A stretch of 9,463 bases of DNA. It comes from Armatimonadota bacterium (GTDB lineage: Bacteria > Armatimonadota > Fervidibacteria > Fervidibacterales > Fervidibacteraceae). This document shows, one piece after another, positions 1 through 6,034 of this stretch. The position numbers were made by a program, and so were the translations under genes. The notes beneath the pieces were generated by a model. That model did not search any database and was not told where the DNA came from. It saw nothing but the letters and a program-made list of their open reading frames with translations. How positions within the stretch are numbered: position 1 is the stretch's first letter; every line of letters starts with the position of its first letter. The stretch is taken from NCBI GenBank assembly GCA_026419315.1, contig JANZZQ010000037.1, positions 1 to 9,463 of the forward strand, written 5' to 3'.

Positions 1-1253
1 ACGCAGTTGTAGATAGTGACCCGATGGACGCCCGTGTCTGTGTCAAGTTTAATTCCGTTCCAACGAACATTTTGAAGTGTCAAGTCAGCAATTGTGACAT
101 CGGAGCAACCTGTGATTGCAATCAGTTCCCCGAGTTGGTGCTTACCGCCGTCCAAGATAACCCTCTCGCGCCTTCCGCTTTCACCTCGCAGTGTTATTCC
201 GTGCTTGCGGATTTCGAGCCTGCGGGGCAAGTAATAGTGGCCATCAGCGAGCAAAATCGCAGTGTTGGGCTCGGCTTTCTCAATTGCGTCAAAGAGTTCG
301 TCCACCGAAGTGACACGAACCACTTTGCCTTTCGGTGGCGGGAGAGGAGGCGCTTTGGGCATCCAACCCTGAAAAGCCAAATCAGCCGGTTTTGACGGTA
401 GTTGTGAATTGCTTTCGTTTGCAAGCAGCACCTTTTCAATCACCTCTGCATACTTGAGCAGCACGAGGTAATTTCTGAGCGAGTAGCCGTTGCACTTTAA
501 AGCCTCTTCCGAATAGTCATCGCGATACTTTGGAGGGAGGCTGGGGTGAACGCCATCGCGGGAAATCAAAGTCGGGACATCATAACCTTCATAGCCTTCG
601 AACTTTTCCGAACTGCCATCCCAATCTCGCGGTCGGCGCTTGAGGATTTCAGCGTGATAGTCAATGAGCGGGACTTTCAACTCAGCGGCAACTTGCCGAG
701 CCACTTCGGCAAAGGCTGCGGATTTCCCAACGAACCCGCTGCGGGGTGGTATTGTGCTTAGGATCACTACGGTCCCATTGTCAAGGCATCTTTGGACGAG
801 CGCCTTCAATTGAGCCCGATACTCGTCAACAGAAACATGTGTCAAGTCGTTTGTGCCGAACATGATGAGCGCGACTTCCGGGTTGAGCCTTTTCAGCCAC
901 TCGCCTGCGCGTTCAAGAGCCCACTTGACAGTTTTTCCTCCTTCGTTTCCGAACTCCGGTCCTTTCCAACGCCAGCATTCGGGAAGCATGTAGGAATTGA
1001 CGATTTTGAAGGCTCGCTCCATTTCGGGTGGGGCTTTTTTGCGGGCATAAGGCAGGGGCGCCCAGAAAGCCATTGAGACGGTGATGGAGTCGCCAAATTG
1101 GGCGAATGTGCCTTTTTGCCCCGAAAACCGCTCATGGACTTTCCTCATCGCCCCAACCCATTCCGGCTCTTCAAGTTCAACGGCTTTCATCGCCGTCATT
1201 GTCATCGCCGCCGCTAAAATCGCCAAACCCATCCATCGCCCGCCGCTTTCCAT
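1..1253 (-). CDS. Secreted SGNH/GDSL hydrolase fused to right-handed beta-helix domain (3' end outside window)
   Basis: The minus strand is open from the ATG at 1253 to the window edge, giving 417 complete residues. An in-frame TGA lies two codons upstream of the ATG, which fixes the start; a GGTGAG-like ribosome site precedes it. Residues 1-24 look like a Sec signal peptide (Arg6, then a hydrophobic stretch 8-22). Residues about 45-275 carry the SGNH hydrolase blocks: FGDSIT (53-58, nucleophile Ser56), a Gly at 105-106 in GNEGGKT, GTND (133-136, Asn135) and DGVH (233-236, Asp233/His236). After a Pro-rich linker (about 285-310), residues 312-417 read as parallel beta-helix coils of the pectate-lyase/chondroitinase-B type (AILLADGHYYL, ITLRGES, VILDGG, VTIADLTLQNV). 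Known family role: ester hydrolysis, often polysaccharide deacetylation; the beta-helix usually binds or cleaves polysaccharide. The substrate is not readable from sequence. Divergent from the PDO gene. Confidence 0.88.
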   Translation of the reverse strand, partial: MESGGRWMGLAILAAAMTMTAMKAVELEEPEWVGAMRKVHERFSGQKGTFAQFGDSITVSMAFWAPLPYARKKAPPEMERAFKIVNSYMLPECWRWKGPEFGNEGGKTVKWALERAGEWLKRLNPEVALIMFGTNDLTHVSVDEYRAQLKALVQRCLDNGTVVILSTIPPRSGFVGKSAAFAEVARQVAAELKVPLIDYHAEILKRRPRDWDGSSEKFEGYEGYDVPTLISRDGVHPSLPPKYRDDYSEEALKCNGYSLRNYLVLLKYAEVIEKVLLANESNSQLPSKPADLAFQGWMPKAPPLPPPKGKVVRVTSVDELFDAIEKAEPNTAILLADGHYYLPRRLEIRKHGITLRGESGRRERVILDGGKHQLGELIAITGCSDVTIADLTLQNVRWNGIKLDTDTGVHRVTIYNC

Positions 1254-1449
1254 GACTCACTCACCCGCCCCTAATTTTGCCATGTAGCGCAAACCATCGG
1301 TTCCTCAACCCTTTGCTTCGCGCATCCTTTTCCCAACTCGCGCATCAATAATGGTGGACGCAAACGAAGAGGACGGCGTCCAGAGAAGCAGAAAGGTGCG
1401 GGGCTACTAAGTTCCCCCGCGCAAATCCAATAAACGGAGGCGATGTCGT
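1254..1449. promoter_or_regulatory. Divergent intergenic region with a 7-bp inverted repeat and the PDO ribosome site
   Basis: This gap separates the minus-strand hydrolase from the plus-strand PDO gene, so both promoters should lie here. I see no confident -35/-10 pair. TGGACGC (1355-1361) and GCGTCCA (1376-1382) form a perfect inverted repeat with a 14-base spacer, which could be an operator or a hairpin in the PDO leader. GGAGG at 1436-1440 lies nine bases before the PDO ATG and supports that start. Confidence 0.4.
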
Positions 1450-2274
1450 ATGGCTCTGTTGAGCGAACGGGACCGAAGGAAACTTGAAGAAATCTTTCAC
1501 AGCCGATTGGTCAATCCCGTCAAACTTGTCCTGTTCACACAGAGGCAAAGCCTTATTTGGACACCTTGGAGTCAGCCCTGCCAGTTTTGCAAAGAAGCCG
1601 AGCAACTTGTCCGGGAACTGGCTCAAATATCCCCGTTGATTGAGGCTGAAGTTCACGATATTGACAGCGAAAGCGGTTTGGCTGAGCAGTATGGTGTCGA
1701 CAAAGTTCCAGCGCTCATCGTCACCGACGGAAGCGGGCGTGCTAACATCCGCTATTTCGGCATACCCGCAGGCTTGGAGTTTACAGCGTTGATTGAAGAC
1801 ATCTTGTCAGTTTCCCGGGGCAAAACCAATCTCAGCGAGGAAGTTCGTGCAAAGATCAGGTCCATTGACAAACCCGTTCACATCCAAGTCTTCGTTACTC
1901 CCACTTGTCCATACTGCCCGCGAGCGGTTTTAACCGCGCATCAGTTTGCGATGGAGAACCCGAACATCGTTGCCGACATGATTGAAGCGACCGAGTTCCC
2001 CGAACTTGCCGAGCGATACCGTGTTTTCGCCGTCCCTAAAGTTGTCATCAACGATGTCGTGAGTTTTGAGGGGGCTCTGCCCGAACAAGTCTTCGCCCTC
2101 TATGTCCTCAAAGCCGTTGACCAACTCGCAGGCAAGGACGTTGAAGAGTTTGACTTGATTGACAGGCAATTGAGGGGAATTGAGGACGAAGGGGATTGGG
2201 AAGAGCACAAGCACCACCATCACGATCACGATGAGTTTGAGCGCGAACATCACTTCCATCGCTACGAACACTGA
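1450..2274 (+). CDS. Protein disulfide oxidoreductase (PDO), two thioredoxin folds, His-rich tail
   Basis: A 274-residue cytoplasmic dithiol/disulfide oxidoreductase. Tandem thioredoxin folds each have a CxxC: CQFC (44-47) and CPYC (153-156), with the cis-Pro loops at VP86-87 and VP195-196. The sequence follows archaeal PDO closely from memory: VNPVKL (21-26), RYFGIPAG (101-108), VFVTPTCPYCP (147-157) and AVPKVVI (194-200). PDOs form, break or shuffle intracellular disulfides in thermophiles. Two oddities: about nine extra residues (SLIWTPWSQ, 34-42) just before the first CxxC, and a tail (253-274) with ten His in 22 residues that suggests metal binding. ATG chosen from GGAGG nine bases upstream and the usual PDO N-terminus. 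The thioredoxin-reductase-like gene follows 94 bases downstream on the same strand and is the likely redox partner, with a hairpin between them. Confidence 0.93.
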   Translation: MALLSERDRRKLEEIFHSRLVNPVKLVLFTQRQSLIWTPWSQPCQFCKEAEQLVRELAQISPLIEAEVHDIDSESGLAEQYGVDKVPALIVTDGSGRANIRYFGIPAGLEFTALIEDILSVSRGKTNLSEEVRAKIRSIDKPVHIQVFVTPTCPYCPRAVLTAHQFAMENPNIVADMIEATEFPELAERYRVFAVPKVVINDVVSFEGALPEQVFALYVLKAVDQLAGKDVEEFDLIDRQLRGIEDEGDWEEHKHHHHDHDEFEREHHFHRYEH

Positions 2275-2282
2275 ACACCTAT

Positions 2283-2313
2283 GCGGCGCTGTTCATGCAG
2301 CGCCGCCTTTTAT
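2283..2313 (+). terminator. Probable intrinsic terminator after the PDO gene
   Basis: GCGGCGCTG (2283-2291) and CAGCGCCGC (2298-2306) form a perfect 9-bp GC-rich stem with a six-base loop, followed by CTTTTAT. It sits nine bases after the PDO stop codon and before the reductase. The U-run is short, so termination may be partial, giving more PDO than reductase transcript or requiring a separate reductase promoter. Confidence 0.7.
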
Positions 2314-2368
2314 GCTTTCCGACGGCTCGGTGAAACGATTGACAAGGGAAGTGTTGAGGTGATGGGCA

Positions 2369-3487
2369 ATGCTTGCGCCCCTGAGTTTAGAATTGCAGCT
2401 GGATTTGCCCGATGAAGAGCCCTACGATGTCGTCATCATCGGCGGTGGACCCGCTGGCCTGACAGCAGCGATTTACGCTGCCAGAGCGAAATTGAAAACC
2501 CTTGTCCTTGACAAACACCCAAGAACCAGCGCTTTGGGCATGACCAGAAAAATTGAAAACTACCCGGGAATTCCGAAACCGATCAGCGGTTCGGAGTTGC
2601 TTGACATATTTCGCAGTCAGGCAATTCAATTCGGCGCCGAATACATTCAAGCTCAAGTGACGAGCGTTGACCTGCTCAAAGACCCGAAGGAAGTTATCAG
2701 TAGCGCTGGCACATTTTACGGTCACACCGTGATCATCGCAACCGGCGCTATGGGGCACAAACCTTCAATCCCCGGCGAGGCGGAATTGATTGGCAGGGGC
2801 GTGAGTTATTGCGCTGTCTGCGACGCCCCCTTCTTTGCCGGCAAAGATGTGGCTGTCATTGGTGACAACGATGAGGCATTGGACGAACTTGAATTTGTCG
2901 GCAAATTTGTCAAGAGCGTTTACTTTATTTCGCCTCACCGTGAACCGAGGGCTTCTGCCCAATCCTTCGAACGTGCGAAAAAGTTACCAAATGTTGTTTG
3001 GTTGATGGGAACCCGGGTCACCGCAATTGAAGGAAACGGAAAGGTCACAGGCATCACAGTTGAGCGCGAGGGGAAGCGTGAAAGATTGCCGGTCTCTGGT
3101 GTCTTCATTTATCTCGTTGGTGCCCATCCGGTCACCGATTTCCTGAACGGTCAAATTGAATTGACGCCGCAAGGGTGCATTAGAGTTGACCCCGAAACGA
3201 AAATGACAAATGTGCCTGGAGTTTTCGCTGTTGGCGATGTGACATGTAAGGAAATCCGTCAAGTAGTCATCGCCGCTGCTGAAGGGGCTGTTGCCGCCCT
3301 CGAGGCGGAAAAATTCTTGCGCAAGCGAGCCAAGGCACGCTCCGATTGGGCTAAAACCGAATCCCCGCCAAATGGCTCTGTCCCGGCACAGTCAAAAAAT
3401 TTAAGCTCAACCGAAATCGTTTCCCTTCCCAGCGGCGAGAGGCGCTGGGAACATTTCGCCCTTAAACGCGAAGCGGCATCAGATTAA
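2369..3487 (+). CDS. Thioredoxin-reductase-like flavoprotein with eroded NAD(P)H motif
   Basis: A 372-residue pyridine-nucleotide-disulfide oxidoreductase fold of the low-molecular-weight TrxB type. Seen: FAD dinucleotide motif GGGPAG (25-30), redox-active CAVC (148-151) in YCAVCDAPFF, and the second FAD motif FAVGDVT (286-292). The NAD(P)H domain keeps the fold but its signature is altered: GDNDEA (165-170) replaces the usual GGGDSA, and SPHREPRA (188-195) replaces the HRRxxxR element that binds the NADPH 2'-phosphate. The likely role is reduction (or oxidation) of the neighbouring PDO; the natural electron donor may not be NADPH, as in ferredoxin-dependent or diflavin-linked thioredoxin reductases that lost these motifs. 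Residues about 320-372 are an extra low-complexity charged tail that TrxB lacks. GAGGTGA at 2356-2362, six bases before the ATG, supports the start. Converges on the response-regulator gene, 16 bases away. Confidence 0.9.
   Translation: MLAPLSLELQLDLPDEEPYDVVIIGGGPAGLTAAIYAARAKLKTLVLDKHPRTSALGMTRKIENYPGIPKPISGSELLDIFRSQAIQFGAEYIQAQVTSVDLLKDPKEVISSAGTFYGHTVIIATGAMGHKPSIPGEAELIGRGVSYCAVCDAPFFAGKDVAVIGDNDEALDELEFVGKFVKSVYFISPHREPRASAQSFERAKKLPNVVWLMGTRVTAIEGNGKVTGITVEREGKRERLPVSGVFIYLVGAHPVTDFLNGQIELTPQGCIRVDPETKMTNVPGVFAVGDVTCKEIRQVVIAAAEGAVAALEAEKFLRKRAKARSDWAKTESPPNGSVPAQSKNLSSTEIVSLPSGERRWEHFALKREAASD
3426..3451. repeat. 9-bp inverted repeat inside the reductase C-terminal extension
   Basis: TTCCCAGCG (3426-3434) and CGCTGGGAA (3443-3451) are perfect inverted copies around an eight-base loop. 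They lie within the 3' coding end of the reductase, in the tail that exceeds the family's normal length. This could be a captured short palindromic element or an mRNA-stabilising/terminating structure. There is no U-run after it. No second copy was noticed in the window. Confidence 0.45.
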
Positions 3488-3503
3488 AGTTTCACCTCAC
3501 CCA

Positions 3504-4214
3504 TCAGCGATGCCTTATCAACGTAGCAGTTCTCTCTCCGTCAAAACTGCTTCTCAGAAGAGCGAGTGTGTAGCGGGCAGCTTCCGCTCTCGAGCGGACC
3601 CTCAATTTTTGCAAAATGCGGCTCACATGAGTTTTTACGGTTTGAAGGCTAACCCCCAGATACTTGGCAATTTCCTTGTTGGTCATCCCTTTCGCCAATA
3701 AAATCAAAACTTGTCGCTCCTTTTCTGTCAAGGAACGAATTGGCTCGTCAGAAATCGGGAGTGAGTTTAGGACTTGGATGATATGCTCAGCGAACTCCCG
3801 TTGAATCCAAGGCTTTCCCGACATGACGGATTGAAGAGCCATCCTTACCAAATTGGGCGGGCTGTCTCGGAACAGGCACGCCGCCACCCCAACCTGGATA
3901 GCCCCTGCTAACTCTATCGGGTTCACGCTTTTAGGGACAGTGAGGACAACCTTGACAGAAGGAAAGCGAACCTTCAAATGGCGGAGTAGTTGAAAACTTT
4001 CCGACCGAGCAACGGTCATGTCCATTACCAGGATTTGGGGAACAACTCTGTCGAAGATGTCTAATAACTCACCGAAATCTTCCGCTTCACCGACGATGCA
4101 TAAATTCCCCATCTGCTCTATTGCGAGCCGAAGCCCTAACCTGAACAGAGGCTGCCTGTCACAGATAACAACCGAAACGCCTTTAGTGTTGGCATTTTGT
4201 CCTTTTTTAACCAT
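3504..4214 (-). CDS. NarL/LuxR-family response regulator, orphan, with altered receiver
   Basis: 236 residues from the ATG at 4214. A receiver domain (about 12-130) is followed by a LuxR-type helix-turn-helix (about 161-220) with the signature LTEKERQVL (162-170), NKEIAKYLGVS (179-189) and TVKTHVSRIL (192-201). The phosphoacceptor is Asp65 (LVMD, 62-65), the switch Thr is T92, and the acidic pocket is reduced to Cys18-Asp19 where most homologues have Asp-Asp. The conserved Lys is Arg116 (ACLFRDS, 112-118, against the usual GYLLKDS). It is probably a DNA-binding transcription regulator whose phosphorylation may be weak or absent. No histidine kinase lies next to it. Reading upstream to 4445 is possible, but the extra 77 residues match no receiver sequence and would overlap the divergent gene, so the internal ATG was preferred; its ribosome site (GGGGGCGGG) is poor. 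Confidence 0.88.
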   Translation of the reverse strand: MVKKGQNANTKGVSVVICDRQPLFRLGLRLAIEQMGNLCIVGEAEDFGELLDIFDRVVPQILVMDMTVARSESFQLLRHLKVRFPSVKVVLTVPKSVNPIELAGAIQVGVAACLFRDSPPNLVRMALQSVMSGKPWIQREFAEHIIQVLNSLPISDEPIRSLTEKERQVLILLAKGMTNKEIAKYLGVSLQTVKTHVSRILQKLRVRSRAEAARYTLALLRSSFDGERTATLIRHR

Positions 4215-4401
4215 AGTCCCGCCCCCAAACGAGGCAGTTCCCTTTTTGCCGTTTACCCTTATCGTCAATTGATTGTCGGAACTTAAGGGCCTTTGGCGTT
4301 GCCTTTTCGCAAAAGCAGTGCTAATCTTTTCACGCCCGAAATCCGGAAGATTGGTCAAAAAGCCCTGCAACCTAAGGGAGCAAATCATCCCTTGACAGCC
4401 T
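4215..4401. promoter_or_regulatory. Divergent intergenic region between response regulator and translation cluster
   Basis: It must hold the promoter of the response regulator (leftward) and that of the membrane protein-rpmE-yqhQ-prfA cluster (rightward). CTTTTCGCAAAAG (4303-4315) is a small perfect inverted repeat with a three-base centre. I found no convincing -35/-10 pair. TTGGTC at 4351 with TAAGGG about 17 bases later is a weak candidate for the rightward promoter. Confidence 0.3.
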
Positions 4402-4776
4402 ATGTCGGTTGAGAAGCGGAAATGGGCAATAAATTTGACCATCATCGTCTTGATTTACGGGGCAGCAGTAGTGGTTTCGCACCTTGCAGGTTTGATTTCG
4501 CCCCGAACCTGTGAGGGGCTCTCGTCTGTCCCGTGCTTCTTGGTTGCAGGATGGTATGCGTGGATGCTCAAAAGCGAGCAAGCGACGATGTTGCACAAGT
4601 GGGGATGGATGCTTTTTCTGGTTGGCTGGGTTTTGGTTGGGTTCGCATTCTTGTTGCCGGCGGGAACGGGAAGATTGATCTCATTGAGCAGTGCCGCGCC
4701 TATTTTGCTGATAGGTTTTGGAACAACTTTGTTAGCAAATTGGTATGGTCACGAACAAGGAGGGACAAACTTATGA
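4402..4776 (+). CDS. Small membrane protein of unknown function, coupled to rpmE
   Basis: A 124-residue protein I cannot assign to a family. Four hydrophobic segments are visible at about 10-31, 43-56, 67-87 and 93-113, so it is an integral membrane protein. The first loop holds two Cys (37 and 44) flanking a Ser-Ser-Val-Pro turn. The reading frame is supported by hydrophobic periodicity and by its end: the stop overlaps the rpmE start as ATGA, implying translational coupling. No good ribosome site precedes the ATG at 4402, and an in-frame TGA lies three codons upstream (4393-4395), so the mRNA may be leaderless or weakly translated. First gene of the translation-related cluster. Confidence 0.72.
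   Translation: MSVEKRKWAINLTIIVLIYGAAVVVSHLAGLISPRTCEGLSSVPCFLVAGWYAWMLKSEQATMLHKWGWMLFLVGWVLVGFAFLLPAGTGRLISLSSAAPILLIGFGTTLLANWYGHEQGGTNL
4757..4764 (+). promoter_or_regulatory. Strong ribosome binding site for rpmE
   Basis: AAGGAGGG lies eight bases before the ATG at 4773, inside the end of the preceding membrane-protein gene. It decides the bL31 start against the much longer open frame that runs in from 4533, whose upstream part is unrelated to bL31. Confidence 0.8.
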
Positions 4777-5030
4777 AGCCGGGAATTCATCCCGACTACG
4801 TTGAGTGCACAGTAGTTTGCGCGTGTGGCAACACATGGAAAACTCGTTCAACCAAACCCATGTTACACATTGAGGTTTGCTCTGCCTGTCATCCTTGGTA
4901 TCAAGGTCAAACGACGGAACGGCGCTTCGTTGACACTTTGGGGCGCATAGAAAAGTTCGAGCGACGACGAGCGGCGAGCAAGCAAGCTCAGGAAACCGCC
5001 GAAAAATCAACTACTCGCCGACGAAGGTAG
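4773..5030 (+). CDS. rpmE: Large ribosomal subunit protein bL31, zinc-binding (C+) form
   Basis: 85 residues opening MKPGIHPDY, the standard bL31 start. Zinc-ribbon cysteines are C16, C18, C36 and C39 (CACGN at 16-20, VCSACHPWYQGQ at 35-46), so this is the zinc-binding form rather than the Cys-less paralogue made in zinc limitation. The GRIEKFERR segment (57-65) is the usual C-terminal part. The tail (66-85) is a basic extension ending in four Arg, longer than in E. coli bL31 (about 70 residues). The protein sits at the 50S central protuberance and contacts 30S. The ATG overlaps the stop of the upstream membrane protein by four bases, and a long hairpin follows before the YqhQ gene. The order rpmE-DUF1385-prfA is common in bacteria. 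Confidence 0.97.
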   Translation: MKPGIHPDYVECTVVCACGNTWKTRSTKPMLHIEVCSACHPWYQGQTTERRFVDTLGRIEKFERRRAASKQAQETAEKSTTRRRR

Positions 5031-5054
5031 CACTGGACAGACGGAAGAGTTTGG

Positions 5055-5085
5055 CTAAGGGGCAGGGAACTCCCCTGCCCCTTAG
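5055..5085 (+). terminator. 13-bp perfect hairpin after rpmE, possible terminator or attenuator
   Basis: CTAAGGGGCAGGG (5055-5067) and CCCTGCCCCTTAG (5073-5085) form an unbroken 13-bp stem with a five-base loop, 24 bases after the rpmE stop. The following TTATGTCAATG has no real U-run, so full termination is doubtful. Its place inside a cluster suggests partial readthrough or an RNA-processing site that sets bL31 apart from YqhQ and RF1. Confidence 0.6.
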
Positions 5086-5119
5086 TTATGTCAATGTCTT
5101 GTCAAGGCAGGTGTTTTGA

Positions 5120-5992
5120 GTGTCTTTGGTCTTGGGCGGACAAGCAGTGTATGAAGGCGTTATGTTGAGGAGCCAAAACTTCATGGCAATCGCGGTCCGA
5201 AGGTCAACAGGGGAAATCGCTTTGTATTCCGAACCGCTAAAGCCCCACCGAAAACTTTGGAAATACCCGTTTCTGAGGGGGATTATTGCCCTCTACGATG
5301 CAATCGCTTTGGGCTTGAGAGGGTTGAGGTTGTCAATGGAAATGGCTTTGCCCGAGGAAGAAAAACACTTAGCCCAACCCCATCACTTTGCATGGCAAGC
5401 TGCCTTGGGTTTGTCCCTTGCCATTGCTTTGTTCGTCGCACTTCCACACATTGTTTCTTCCCAAATGCCAATGAATGACCGTTGGGCCCTCAGCGGACTT
5501 GAAGGGGTTGTGAGGCTCTTTGTGTTCATCCTCTTCCTTTGGTTCGTCGGTCGGTCAAAGGAAGCGCAGCGCATTTTTGCGTATCACGGTGCAGAGCACA
5601 AAGCAGTTCACGCATTTGAACACAACCGCGACCTTTCCGTTGATGGGCTCAAACCTTTCCCGCCTCAACATCCTCGTTGCGGGACCGCGTTTTTGATTTT
5701 CGTCTTGCTCGTGAAAATTTTTCTGTTCGCCTTCCTACCCATTGGGGGTTGGCAAGGTGTTTTAACTCGCATTTTGATGCTGCCTGTCGTCGCTTCAGTG
5801 AGTTTTGAGTTGCTGAAATTGGGGGCAACAAAACCGCTCTTGAGTTGGCTGTCGCTACCGGGAATTTGGGTTCAAAAACTCACCACCCGTGAACCGGATG
5901 AGCAACAATTAGAAGTGGCGCTCGCTGCATTGAAAGAAGTTTTGCGATTGGAAGGAATTAAAGTTCAAGGGAGTCAACCCTTTGCAAGATAA
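5120..5992 (+). CDS. yqhQ: DUF1385 / YqhQ-family integral membrane protein
   Basis: 290 residues with all DUF1385 hallmarks: GGQAVYEGVMLRS (6-18), FLRGIIAL (51-58), YHGAEHKAVHAFE (155-167), HPRCGTAFL (184-192) and the terminal LPGIWVQKLTTREPD (246-260). Hydrophobic segments at about 93-113, 128-144, 189-208 and 213-232 indicate several membrane spans. The His/Cys-rich motifs (H156, H160, H164, H184, C187) could bind metal, though no biochemical activity is firmly established to my knowledge. The start is GTG, with AAGGCAGGTG seven bases upstream, and the GGQAVYEG motif falls where family members start. It lies between rpmE and prfA, as in many Firmicutes, Thermotogae and Chloroflexi; that conservation hints at a link to translation or envelope homeostasis, but this is inference. 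Confidence 0.94.
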   Translation: MSLVLGGQAVYEGVMLRSQNFMAIAVRRSTGEIALYSEPLKPHRKLWKYPFLRGIIALYDAIALGLRGLRLSMEMALPEEEKHLAQPHHFAWQAALGLSLAIALFVALPHIVSSQMPMNDRWALSGLEGVVRLFVFILFLWFVGRSKEAQRIFAYHGAEHKAVHAFEHNRDLSVDGLKPFPPQHPRCGTAFLIFVLLVKIFLFAFLPIGGWQGVLTRILMLPVVASVSFELLKLGATKPLLSWLSLPGIWVQKLTTREPDEQQLEVALAALKEVLRLEGIKVQGSQPFAR

Positions 5993-6034
5993 TGTGAAAA
6001 CCCTCGCGCCGTTTAAGGCAGGTGAAGGAGCAAG

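Noticed and set aside
24..1287. Several plus-strand open frames
   Set aside because: They are antisense to the SGNH/beta-helix gene, which has recognisable motifs across its whole length and runs off the window edge.
4215..4445. 77-residue N-terminal extension of the response regulator
   Set aside because: It has no receiver-like sequence, would overlap the divergent membrane-protein gene, and the receiver domain begins naturally after the ATG at 4214.
4533..4772. Upstream extension of the rpmE frame
   Set aside because: It overlaps the membrane protein in another frame and does not resemble bL31; the ATG at 4773 with AAGGAGGG gives the standard bL31 start.
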